Origin: Panacibacter microcysteis
GTDB taxonomy: Bacteria; Bacteroidota; Bacteroidia; Chitinophagales; Chitinophagaceae
Length of the DNA stretch: 64,000 bases
Reading direction: 5' to 3'
Assembly (NCBI RefSeq): GCF_015831355.1
Contig: NZ_JADWYR010000001.1
Coordinates: 1,178,001-1,242,000, forward strand
The position numbers and the translations under genes are program-made. Shown here piece by piece: positions 7,757 through 16,300 of this stretch (within the stretch, counting starts at the first letter, position 1; each line of letters starts with the position of its first letter). Under the pieces are notes generated by a model that worked only from the letters and a program-made list of their open reading frames with translations, was not told the origin of the DNA and did no database searches.

Positions 7757-9619
7757 TTATTTCTTTCCCTGGTTTTTGCCTTTGAGATCCTGCAGCTTTT
7801 TTTGCGATTCCTGCATTTGCTCAAAGCGTTCCTGGAATTTGCTTTTCTTCTTAGGTTCTTTGCGTTTTTGCTGAATGTCTGCAAGAATCTTGTCGTGATC
7901 GATAATGTAGTGCTGAATGACGTATTGTATACCGAGCGTGATGAGGTTAGACACCGTGTAGTACCATGTTAACGCCGATGGCAACCTGTTAAACACAAAC
8001 AATAATATGAAAGGGAAAATATATGGCATGTACTTCATGGCAGGGTTATCCTGCTGCGGCGTCATGGCCATGTTGTATATGGAGATGAGGAAGCTGGTTA
8101 GTACAGCGGTAAGTGTAAACAGGCTGATGTGGTCTCCAAATGCCGGAATAGTAAAAGGCAGCTTTGCAATAACATCGTACGAAGAAAGATCCGGTGACCA
8201 CAGGAAGCTTTCTCCACGTAATTCTATATTGCTGCTAAAGAAACTGTAGAGGGAAAAGAATATTGGTATTTGCAGCAGTGCAGGCATACAGCCACCCAAT
8301 GGGTTTACGCCGGCTTCGCGAAAGAGTTTCATCTGCTCCATACCAAAACCCTGCTGATCGCTGCCGTATTTTTTCTTTAACTCGTCTATTTCCGGGCGCA
8401 GCGCTTTCATCTTCGCGCCACTTACGTAACTTTTATATGTAAGCGGAGATGTAACGAGCCTGATAAACAACGTAAGCAAAGCAATGGCCCAGCCGTAGTG
8501 GCCGATAAAACCAACAATAAAGTTGAATACCGGCATTATTATCCACTTGTTGATATACTTGACAAAGGAGAAAATACCGCTGCCGAGATCAACAATCTCT
8601 TCCATACCATTATTGTACTTGTTGAGTACATTGTAATCGTTGGGGCCGTAGTAAACCTGTAGCGGTATGGTAGCCTGTGCGCCGGCAGCCTGCAATTTCA
8701 TAGCAGCGCCTGCATTAAATAATTCTTTCAGGGTATCGGGCTGCACGGTCATTTGCGCATTGCCCGAAGTAAATTTACTTTTTGCAATAATGGTACTGTT
8801 GAAGAACTGCTGTTTGAACCCAACCCAGTTTACAGAACGCTCAAATGTATTATTTATGCCTGTTGTGGCTCTTTCAAAATCGTATCCATCTTCATCATGA
8901 AATACAAGGCGTGACTGCTCTTTCTCGTACGTGTTCGAAATCTGTTCCTGGTGCATTTGAATGTTCCAGTTAAGATTAAGCTGGTTTTGCTGCAACAGCC
9001 TGTCTGCGCCATTGAGCGTTATGTTCCAGTCGATCATGTAGTCGTTTGGCCTTATTACAAACTGGTGCACAATGCTTTTACCTGCAGCATCGTTCAGCGT
9101 ATAACTGATCACCTGCGCACCGTCGTTGGTTTTACTTACCTGGCCGTCTGTAAAAAACAGGGAAGATGTTTCGGCACTCTGTCCGGCGGCCGTATTAATG
9201 GTATAACCGAGTTTGTCGTTTTTGCCGCCGGCAATAATAACGTTGTGGGTACTATCGAGCGATTTGTAGTTTTTAAGTTCAACACTTTTAACCACACCCC
9301 CTTTATTGGAGAAAGTTGCTTTTATAACTTCATTCTCAATTACGGTTAGTTTTTCAACACCGGCAGCAGCATTTTGAAAATTTCCTGCCGCACTTATTCT
9401 GGAAGCGGAATCTCTTGCAACGGAATCTTTATAGGCGGCTGCTCTTTGGTCGGGGGTTATTTTAGCGGCGTCTGCTTTGGCGGTACTGTCTGCAATCCTT
9501 TTCTTTTCTACCGCCAGTGCCTGCTGTTGCCTGTTTGTATACCAGAAGAAAGTAAAAAACAAAACACCCAGCAAAATCATACCTATTACGGTATTTCTGT
9601 CCATGTTCATATTTCTCAA
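7757..9619 (-). CDS. yidC: Membrane protein insertase YidC
   Basis: 620 residues. The N-terminus MDRNTVIGMILLGVLFF carries the first membrane segment, followed by a Lys/Ala-rich linker and a large periplasmic beta-sandwich domain to about residue 350. The conserved insertase core with five membrane segments occupies about residues 360-570 (GHYGWAIALLTLFIRLVTSP, EAGVNPLGGCMPALLQIPIF, NLITLGIQYVIQHYI). The basic tail (KKKSKFQERFEQMQ) is usual for the phylum. It inserts and folds inner-membrane proteins, alone or with SecYEG. Met4 or Met6 are possible alternative starts because the family usually begins close to MDRNTVIG. It is monocistronic, with a candidate -7 box upstream and a terminator downstream. 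Confidence 0.97.
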   Translation of the reverse strand: MRNMNMDRNTVIGMILLGVLFFTFFWYTNRQQQALAVEKKRIADSTAKADAAKITPDQRAAAYKDSVARDSASRISAAGNFQNAAAGVEKLTVIENEVIKATFSNKGGVVKSVELKNYKSLDSTHNVIIAGGKNDKLGYTINTAAGQSAETSSLFFTDGQVSKTNDGAQVISYTLNDAAGKSIVHQFVIRPNDYMIDWNITLNGADRLLQQNQLNLNWNIQMHQEQISNTYEKEQSRLVFHDEDGYDFERATTGINNTFERSVNWVGFKQQFFNSTIIAKSKFTSGNAQMTVQPDTLKELFNAGAAMKLQAAGAQATIPLQVYYGPNDYNVLNKYNNGMEEIVDLGSGIFSFVKYINKWIIMPVFNFIVGFIGHYGWAIALLTLFIRLVTSPLTYKSYVSGAKMKALRPEIDELKKKYGSDQQGFGMEQMKLFREAGVNPLGGCMPALLQIPIFFSLYSFFSSNIELRGESFLWSPDLSSYDVIAKLPFTIPAFGDHISLFTLTAVLTSFLISIYNMAMTPQQDNPAMKYMPYIFPFILLFVFNRLPSALTWYYTVSNLITLGIQYVIQHYIIDHDKILADIQQKRKEPKKKSKFQERFEQMQESQKKLQDLKGKNQGKK

Positions 9620-9630
9620 AAATTGAGCGG

Positions 9631-9638
9631 CAAAGGTA
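9631..9638 (-). promoter_or_regulatory. Candidate -7 box of the yidC promoter
   Basis: The minus strand reads TACCTTTG here, identical to the rpsA box, 11 bp upstream of the annotated yidC start codon. There is no clear -33 partner. If correct, transcription starts very close to the ATG and Met4 or Met6 may be the real start. Confidence 0.45.
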
Positions 9639-9720
9639 GGGATTGCAGCGGGATTGCCATTTTTGCTTTTATGAAAAGTGAAAATTTAAGAAGAATGATG
9701 AGCCCGGCATTTGAACATGC

Positions 9721-9751
9721 ATGAAGCACCTGTTGCGTCGCACTCTTGTAC
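9721..9751 (-). repeat. Dispersed intergenic repeat, variant B
   Basis: On the minus strand: GTACAAG, AGTGCGACG, CAACAGGTG, with the final GATGCCA degenerate. The outer flank reads GATGAGCCCGGCA (9698-9710), the reverse of the TGCCGGGCTCAT box seen beyond other copies. Confidence 0.85.
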
Positions 9752-10158
9752 TTCCTGTTCGCCACGCAGCACTACCAGCGTAGCAACAAGAATCTTTTTC
9801 CTGCGGCAAAACCTGCTTTTAGTTAGCCTTGTCTTAGTATAAACTTTATGTACACTGTCCTATCGCTAAGAAAGGTAATATTAAAAATATTTGTACTATT
9901 ATATTCATTCCCCGCCATATAAAAAGCGATTGTGAGATCACAACCGCTTAACCATAACTAACTGCTTGTTAGCGAAAACGACGCTTTTTATAATTAGATC
10001 ACTTTTTTTAAACTTCTTCAACTCCAAAAGCGGGTACAGATAAATTTACATTGATTACTCTTTATAAATATACGCAAACGATTGAGCAAACCCAATTAAA
10101 TATCTGCATTGTTTAAATGTGTTGTATTTGCCGTAAATATTCATGGCGTTTGAGCACT

Positions 10159-10166
10159 TACATTTG
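10159..10166 (+). promoter_or_regulatory. Candidate -7 box immediately upstream of trmB
   Basis: TACATTTG matches TAnnTTTG exactly and ends 6 bp before the ATG at 10173. The transcript would be leaderless or nearly so. This also argues against the upstream ATG at 10143 as the start of trmB. Confidence 0.4.
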
Positions 10167-10172
10167 CAGCCT

Positions 10173-10877
10173 ATGGGACAAAAAAAGCTTATCAGGTTTG
10201 CAGAAATCAAGCATTTTCCTAACGTATTAGAACTGCCGGAAAATGCCGGCGGCAACTGGGCCATATTTTTCAAAAACAATAATCCGGTTACACTGGAGCT
10301 GGCCTGCGGCAAGGGTGAATATGCGGTTGGCCTGGGCCGGTTGTACCCCAAGAGGAACTTTATTGGTATAGATATAAAAGGAAACCGCATCTGGAAAGGC
10401 GCCAAAACCGCGATGGAAGAAGGACTGACCAATGTTGCTTTTTTGCGTACGCAGATAGACCGGGTAGACCAGTATTTCAACAAAGACGAAGTGGCAGAAA
10501 TATGGATCACTTTCCCAGACCCTCAACTGCGCCTCTCGAGGATGAAAAAACGGCTTACGCATCCCCGGTTTTTACGGTTATACCAGCAGTTTTTACAACC
10601 TGGTGGCGTCATTAACCTGAAAACCGATAGCCCGGATCTTTACAACTTTACGAAAACAGTTATAACACTTTACGGGCTTGAGTTGTTAGAAGACTATGAT
10701 AATGTATACACACAACAGCAAATAAACGCAGAACTGCAAATAAAAACCCATTACGAAGGGTTGGATATTGCTCAAAGCAATCGTGTACATTATTTAAAAT
10801 TCAGGCTTGATACACCGCTTGATAAAGAAAAAGATAACATCTTAAAACAAATGATCTGTGGAGAAAAAACTGATTGA
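10173..10877 (+). CDS. trmB: tRNA (guanine-N7-)-methyltransferase
   Basis: 234 residues from the start chosen here. The enzyme transfers methyl from S-adenosylmethionine to G46 in the variable loop of tRNAs. The SAM-binding motif is LELACGKGEYAVGLG, followed by NFIGIDIKGNRIWKG and the family signature EIWITFPDPQ with downstream KKRLTHPRFL. I chose ATG 10173 rather than 10143 because family members begin near GQKKLIRFAE and because a promoter box overlaps the extra codons. The next gene, encoding a DUF5522 protein, starts inside its last 20 bp, so the two are translationally coupled. Confidence 0.95.
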   Translation: MGQKKLIRFAEIKHFPNVLELPENAGGNWAIFFKNNNPVTLELACGKGEYAVGLGRLYPKRNFIGIDIKGNRIWKGAKTAMEEGLTNVAFLRTQIDRVDQYFNKDEVAEIWITFPDPQLRLSRMKKRLTHPRFLRLYQQFLQPGGVINLKTDSPDLYNFTKTVITLYGLELLEDYDNVYTQQQINAELQIKTHYEGLDIAQSNRVHYLKFRLDTPLDKEKDNILKQMICGEKTD

Positions 10878-11058
10878 AGGTGTACACTATTATTTTAGTG
10901 ACGACGGGTTAATGGTTTTTACCAGGCAATACCACCTGGAGCGTGGTAATTGTTGCGGTAACGGCTGTATGAATTGCCCATATAATTATATGTCTGTTGC
11001 CGAACCCCGCAGAACCCAACTGATAAAAGAGAAAAAAAACCGTGGTACTGCTCAATAA
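10858..11058 (+). CDS. DUF5522 small Cys-rich protein
   Basis: 66 residues starting at a GTG that overlaps the end of trmB by 20 bp. It contains the pattern RGNCCGNGCMNCPYNYM near residues 29-45, a Cys cluster that could bind a metal, which is the hallmark of this small uncharacterised family. Its overlap with trmB and its position just before the alkyltransferase-like gene suggest one operon with tRNA or nucleic-acid functions, but there is no direct evidence for its role. The short length and good conservation of the Cys motif make it a real gene despite the GTG start. Confidence 0.8.
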   Translation: MEKKLIEGVHYYFSDDGLMVFTRQYHLERGNCCGNGCMNCPYNYMSVAEPRRTQLIKEKKNRGTAQ

Positions 11059-11083
11059 CGACTGCATGTAAAAATTTTTGGTA

Positions 11084-11464
11084 ATGAAAAAAGCCACTAC
11101 CGGAAAGGTTTCCGCAAAACAAATAACCACGAAAGAATACAGTTTTTTCGAAGATGTATGGGCCGTGGTGCGGAAAGTGCCAAAGGGAAGAGTAACAACA
11201 TACGGGGCCATAGCCAACTATCTTGGCACCAAACTTTCTGCAAGAATGGTTGGCTGGGCCATGAATGGCGCCGCTAAAGCAAAACCAAAAGTACCGGCAC
11301 AGCGGGTGGTAAACCGTAACGGCATGCTTTCAGGAAAAATGCATTTTGAAACACCTTCCCGCATGCAGGAGTTGCTGGAAAAAGAAGGGGTTAGGGTTGA
11401 AAATGATAAAGTAACAGGTTTCCGGGAATTGTTCTGGGATCCTTTAAAAGAGTTAGGGTTGTAG
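11084..11464 (+). CDS. MGMT-family alkyltransferase-like protein without active-site Cys
   Basis: 126 residues covering only the DNA-binding half of O6-alkylguanine-DNA alkyltransferases. The helix-turn-helix region is visible (YSFFEDVWAVVRKVPKGRVT, YGAIANYLG), together with the Arg-finger-like segment SARMVGWAMNG. Where active enzymes have PCHRV, this protein reads PAQRVVNRNG, so the alkyl-accepting Cys is absent. Known alkyltransferase-like proteins bind alkylated guanine and hand the lesion to nucleotide excision repair, and that is the probable role here. ATG 11084 was preferred to a TTG six bases upstream. It follows trmB and the DUF5522 gene on the same strand. Confidence 0.88.
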   Translation: MKKATTGKVSAKQITTKEYSFFEDVWAVVRKVPKGRVTTYGAIANYLGTKLSARMVGWAMNGAAKAKPKVPAQRVVNRNGMLSGKMHFETPSRMQELLEKEGVRVENDKVTGFRELFWDPLKELGL

Positions 11465-11519
11465 TCGTTCTCAGGCAGTATTAATATGGTTGAGCGGCCT
11501 TTTTTATCCTAAACTGCAG

Positions 11520-12113
11520 CTATTGCCTGTGCTGTAACAGGTACTGTTCTTTTTCCTCTTCTACATCATTGATTACCTGCTGCAGGTGGTAGGTAAGCTT
11601 TAGTTCATCTATAGTATGTAATGTTTGTTGCAGCAGCAAAGAAGTGTTCCACATTTTATTTTTGAATAGCTGTGGCTGAAATTTCTTTAACCCCAGCAAA
11701 TAATAGGCTTTGTCTTCTACCGGGCTTACTACAACATCATAAGTATTGAGGTTATTAAACGCCTGTATGATATGTATGGTTTCTGATTCAATGCTGTCGC
11801 TTCCAATCATTACCACCCGTGTATACCCCATGCTAAAAACAGTTTCAAAAGCGTTGGTAATAATTTCTCCTCTACCCCGGCCTCTTTGCAGTCTTTTAAT
11901 ATAGTTGCCCTTTAGCCAAACATCATCATTGTCTGCGTTGGCTTTTAAAAACAAAAACTTATCTGCATTCAGTTCACTTGTTATACGCCGGGTATGCTGC
12001 AGCAACTGCCTGCGTATAAGCGAATTTTCCTGGTTAGTGATCATATCTATACTGCCCGTTTTAACCCGGCAGATGATTGGATCATGCACCAATATAATTA
12101 AGGCAGCCTTCAT
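11520..12113 (-). CDS. TIGR04282/DUF2064-family glycosyltransferase
   Basis: 197 residues from ATG 12113, chosen because the family begins at a strand like MKAALIILVHDP; the longer frame adds ten unsupported residues. It belongs to the GT-A-like TIGR04282 family. Visible motifs are VVMIGSDSIE (the nucleotide-sugar/metal strand, with Ser-Asp instead of a more usual Thr-Asp) and the signature VSPVEDKAYYLLGLKKFQP. The usual EDGGYYLLG glycines are replaced by EDKAYYLLG, so activity is less certain. The substrate is unknown. It lies between two plus-strand genes, convergent with the alkyltransferase-like gene. Confidence 0.8.
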   Translation of the reverse strand: MKAALIILVHDPIICRVKTGSIDMITNQENSLIRRQLLQHTRRITSELNADKFLFLKANADNDDVWLKGNYIKRLQRGRGRGEIITNAFETVFSMGYTRVVMIGSDSIESETIHIIQAFNNLNTYDVVVSPVEDKAYYLLGLKKFQPQLFKNKMWNTSLLLQQTLHTIDELKLTYHLQQVINDVEEEKEQYLLQHRQ

Positions 12114-12239
12114 AGTTCTGTTATAGATTAAATAAGCCGGCATTTCGCTGCATGAAAATTTTTACCGGCTGCTGATTTTATCATTTTTAAGCCGGGCCAA
12201 CTGTGTGTAATAATTCTTCAGGCCATTGGCCGGGTAATT

Positions 12240-12247
12240 TATATTTG
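12240..12247 (+). promoter_or_regulatory. Candidate -7 box immediately upstream of holA
   Basis: TATATTTG fits TAnnTTTG and ends 4 bp before the ATG. As with trmB, the implied transcript would start at or inside the start codon region, so this is either a leaderless gene or a chance match in AT-rich sequence. Confidence 0.3.
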
Positions 12248-12251
12248 CCGC

Positions 12252-13247
12252 ATGTCTGCAGAAAAAATCATAGGAGACTGGAAGAAAAAAAACTTTAAAC
12301 CGGTTTACTGGCTGGAAGGTGATGAACCTTATTACATAGATATGGTGGTTAATTTTGCCGAACACCATATTCTTACAGAAAGCGAAGCTGGTTTTAATCT
12401 TACCATTTTTTACGGCAGGGATGCAGACTGGCCTTCTGTGGTAAATGCCTGTATGCGCTACCCGATGTTTGCTGAAAAACAGGTTGTGCTACTAAAAGAG
12501 GCGCAACATATGAAAGATATCGACAAACTGGAAGGCTACGTGAGCAAGCCTCTTTCTTCCACCATTTTTGTAATTGCCTACAAAGACAAAAAACTTGATG
12601 GAAGAACGAAGTTTAATAAAGTGATCAAAGAAAAGGGCGAACTGTTTACTACCAAAAAATTATATGATAACCAGTTGCCGGAGTGGACAAGCCAGATGAT
12701 CAGCTCTCATGGGCTAACAATAAGTGCCAAAGCGCTTACACTTTTGGTTGACCATATCGGCAATGACCTGAACAGGCTGCAGAACGAGGTTGAGAAACTT
12801 TCAGTAAATCTTGCAACGCGCAAAAATATTACTGAAGAAGATATTGAAACCTATATTGGCATAAGTAAAGAGTTTAACGTATTTGAGTTGCAGGATGCTA
12901 TTGCACAAAAGAACCTGGCAAAAGCTATTCGTATTATACAATACTTTGCCGCCAACCCCAAAGCGGGACCTATACAATTACTATTACCAACCTTGTATAG
13001 CTACTTTAGCAAGATCTATACAATTTATGGAATGGACAATAAAAGCGAGCAATCATTATTCAGCCTTTTCAGGAACAATTTTGCAGTAAAGGCGGCGCAG
13101 CTTGCCATGAGCAACTATGGGTACGAAGGTGTAGAGAGAATAATATTGCTGTTGCACCAATACAACCTTAGAAGCATTGGTATAAACGATGGTGGCACAG
13201 ATGATGCGGACCTTATGAAAGAAATGGTTGTTAAGATGATGCACTAA
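12252..13247 (+). CDS. holA: DNA polymerase III subunit delta
   Basis: 331 residues. It is the clamp-loader delta subunit that opens the beta sliding clamp. The N-terminal domain begins KPVYWLEGDEPYYIDMVVNF, the usual start of delta, followed by KQVVLLKEAQHMKDIDKLEGY and the AAA+-like lid. The C-terminal collar domain contains LGEL-type helices (GNDLNRLQNEVEKLSV and ISKEFNVFELQDAIAQKN). No Walker A is expected in delta and none is present. TATATTTG at 12240-12247 lies 4 bp before the ATG. It ends opposite the efflux operon, with a bidirectional terminator in the gap. Confidence 0.95.
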   Translation: MSAEKIIGDWKKKNFKPVYWLEGDEPYYIDMVVNFAEHHILTESEAGFNLTIFYGRDADWPSVVNACMRYPMFAEKQVVLLKEAQHMKDIDKLEGYVSKPLSSTIFVIAYKDKKLDGRTKFNKVIKEKGELFTTKKLYDNQLPEWTSQMISSHGLTISAKALTLLVDHIGNDLNRLQNEVEKLSVNLATRKNITEEDIETYIGISKEFNVFELQDAIAQKNLAKAIRIIQYFAANPKAGPIQLLLPTLYSYFSKIYTIYGMDNKSEQSLFSLFRNNFAVKAAQLAMSNYGYEGVERIILLLHQYNLRSIGINDGGTDDADLMKEMVVKMMH

Positions 13248-13279
13248 CCAGATCGCTTAAGCCGCCATAACAACAGGAA

Positions 13280-13310
13280 GTACAAGTGAGTGACACAACA
13301 GGTGATGCCA
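13280..13310 (+). repeat. Dispersed intergenic repeat, variant A
   Basis: Full-length core identical to the 2512 copy: GTACAAG, TGAGTGACA, CAACAGGTGATGCCA. The distal box TTGCCGGCTACAT follows at 13321-13333. It lies between the convergent holA and RND pump genes, just before the shared terminator. Confidence 0.85.
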
Positions 13311-13336
13311 TAATAACCTATTGCCGGCTACATAAA

Positions 13337-13363
13337 AAAACGCCCTGCAAAAGAGGGCGTTTT
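13337..13363. terminator. Bidirectional terminator between holA and the efflux operon
   Basis: AAAACGCCCT (13337-13346) pairs with AGGGCGTTTT (13354-13363) around a 7-nt loop, with A and T runs on the two sides, so it can stop transcription of holA on the plus strand and of the RND operon on the minus strand. Confidence 0.85.
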
Positions 13364-13389
13364 TAGTTACATAAAGTGAACGTTATATT

Positions 13390-16300
13390 TTAAAACCAGC
13401 TTCCGGTAAAACGCTTGTCAAGATTTTGATCGCGTAGTTTTCTTTCTCTTCTTTTTCTTGCCATCCTATGCCGGATAGAAGTAACAATAATCATTGGTAT
13501 AAACAGTACTGTAAGCGGCGGTATACCCATAAAGCTTATCCATTTACCACCATACATGCGGCGCATTGGACGGCGCAAACGCTCGGCTATAAGATACATA
13601 CTTGGAACAATAATCAGGGTCATAAAGAATGCAAACGCAAGACCAAAAATAATTGTCCATGCCAGTGGTTTCCAGAATACGGCATTGTCGCCACCGAAGA
13701 AGATTTTGGGATCAAGGTTTTCAAACATGGATATAAAATCAATGTTAAACCCTACAGCCAGTGGTATAAGTGCGAGGATGGCAGCAAGTGCTGTAAGCAA
13801 TACAGGAATGATACGGGTTTTACCAGCCTGTATAGCAGCCTCGCGTGTTTTGAGGCCACGACTGCGCAACTCATCTGTAAATTCTATTACCAGGATACCA
13901 TTCTTAACCACGATACCGGCCAGGCCTACAATGCCCATACCAACCATTACAGAAGAGATCGTCATACCTGTAAACACAAAGCCAAACAATACACCAATGA
14001 TACTGAAAACAATTTCTGTAAGAATGATCACAGACTTACTAACCGAATTGAACTGTAATACCAGTATAAAAAGGATAAGCATTAATGCAATAAGCAAAGC
14101 CTTACCCAGGAAAGCTACCGTTTCTGCCTGTTGCTCGCTTTCACCTGTTTGCGCTATTGTAACGCTTTCGGGTTTCTGTTTAAACCTGGCTATGTGCTGC
14201 CCGATTACCTGGTTAACCCCTGTTGGTGTATAGCCATTTAACACATTCGACCTGATGGTGATGGTTCGCTTTTCATTTTTTCTTTTAACGCTGCCCAGCG
14301 TGCTTGTATAATCTACTTTTACAAGTGAACTGATCGGTATACTTTTTACTGCGCCGCCACTGGCCATATCCCTGAAGGCAATATTCATATTGAGCAATTC
14401 GGTAAGGCTCTTACGCTGCATCTTTTCGTTCCTCAGCTGTATTTTGTATTCATCATCTTCATCTTTGATCTTGGAAACTTCACGGCCAAACAATGCTGTT
14501 CGTATTTCCATACCAATCTGGTAGGTAGAAACGCCTTCCCGCAATGCTCTTTCCCTGTCGACGGTAAGTGTTATTTCGGGATTGGTAAGGTCTACATCTA
14601 TTTTGAGCTCTTCCACACCGGGCACCTGGATAGAATCGAGGTAATCTTTAAGCGCAACAGATGTTTTTATAAGATCATCAAAGTCATCACTTACCACTTC
14701 TATATTGATTGGCGGATCTGTAGGCGGACCGTTTTGCTCCTGGCTAACAGAAATTTCTGCACCGGGAATACCTTTCAGCACCTGCCTGATAGAATCCAGG
14801 TATGGCTCTGTAGATACGCCGTTGCGTTTTGCATATTCTACAAATGACACCTGTATGCGGCCCAGCTCAGGATGCGTGCTTCTGTCTCCGCTCATCGGGT
14901 CACTGGCACCTACTGCAATATTGGTGATCACGCTTTCGACAACCGGGTTCTTTTTACCGTTTTGTATACCCAAAACCTGGTTTACACGGCCTTCCAGCAT
15001 CTTGGTTACAGAATCTGTATAGTCAACAGAAGTGCCCACCGGCAGTTTTAGGTAAACGAATATCTGGTTAGGCGCGCCGGACGGGAAAAATTCAATCTGT
15101 GTTCTGCCACTGGATACAGATGCACTGATACTCATTACAGAAACAATGAGCAATGCTACTGTACCCACCAATAACCACACCGGTCTCCAGCCTTTTAATG
15201 CCCACCGCAAAAGGCTTTCATAGTGACCCATGATCCACGGCAACGCTTTGTTTTGGAAACGGTGAATCAAACCATCCAATACAAACCTGTTTAATAAAAC
15301 AAGCAGGGTGATAAAGATGAGCAGGTTACCCCAGAATGGTGCGCCAATCACATCAAACAAAATACCAAGTATAAGCGCAGCCCATAAACCCGGTTTCTTA
15401 AAGATGGCAGATTTAGGTTCTCTTTTGTCTCCCTCTTCATGGTTCATAAAATCTACCGCGAATACCGGGTTCATAATAAACGCTACAATAAGAGACGCGG
15501 TAAGCGTAAAGATGAGCATGGTAGGCAGGTAGATCATAAACTTACCAATCAAACCCGGCCAGAACAACAATGGAAAGAAAGGGGCCAGTGTGGTAAGTGT
15601 ACCGGCAAGTACCGGTATAAACACCTCACCTGCGGCCATTTTAGCTGAAATAGCAGACGAGATCTTTCCCTTGCCTTCCATAAAAATGCGGTGTGTGTTC
15701 TCAATTACCACAATAGCGTCATCTACAATTATACCCAGGCCAAACAACAATGCAAAAAGTACAATGAAGTTGAGCGTTACATGAGAGCCCACAATAAGGT
15801 CTGCAGCAGGCAAAAAGAGAAACGCCACAAACATACTCAGCGGTACAGAGAGTGCCACAAAGAATGCGTTTACCACGCCCATAAAAAACATAAGAATGAT
15901 CAGCACCAGCACAAACCCGATAACGATAGAGTTTACCAGGTCGTTAAAAGATGTTTGCGTTGCTATACTGGTATCGCCTGTTATAACAAGATCCAGGTTT
16001 TTCGGAAATTCTTCCTTCAGCGCATCCACCACCTTTTTTACATCGTCTGTGGTTTCTATCAGGTTTTCGCCTGAGCGTTTAATAATGTTGAGGGTAATTA
16101 CATTTTTACCATCCAGCCGCGCATAACTTTCATTCTCTTTTACGGTATCTTTTATAGTAGCTATATCTTTCAGGTAAACCGGGCCGCCGGTAAAGTTGCG
16201 CACCAGTATCTTTTCAATATCAAAAGATGTTTTAAGCTGGCCTTTTAACTGCATGTTGCGTTTCATGGTGCCAACATCTAAAAGACCTCCCGATATGTCA

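Larger units (their letters stand above)
9620..10172. other. 553-bp intergenic region between yidC and trmB
   Basis: The divergent spacer holds the yidC -7 box (9631-9638), a variant B repeat (9721-9751), and an imperfect hairpin at 9924-9949 whose AAGCG and TTGTGA arms pair with TCACAA and CGCTT. The trmB promoter box is at 10159-10166. A short GCG/CGC stem followed by TTTTTAT near 9972-9990 resembles a weak terminator. I see no gene or tRNA; a small RNA cannot be excluded. Confidence 0.55.

Noticed and set aside
9924-9949. Hairpin in the yidC-trmB spacer as a terminator or tRNA-like element
   Set aside because: The arms AAGCG/TTGTGA and TCACAA/CGCTT pair but the loop is 2-4 nt and no T-run follows; no tRNA-type T-loop is present.
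13556-14233. 225-residue plus-strand frame opposite the RND pump
   Set aside because: Shadow of the pump gene; it has the Ser/Thr/Ile-rich composition typical of antisense frames.
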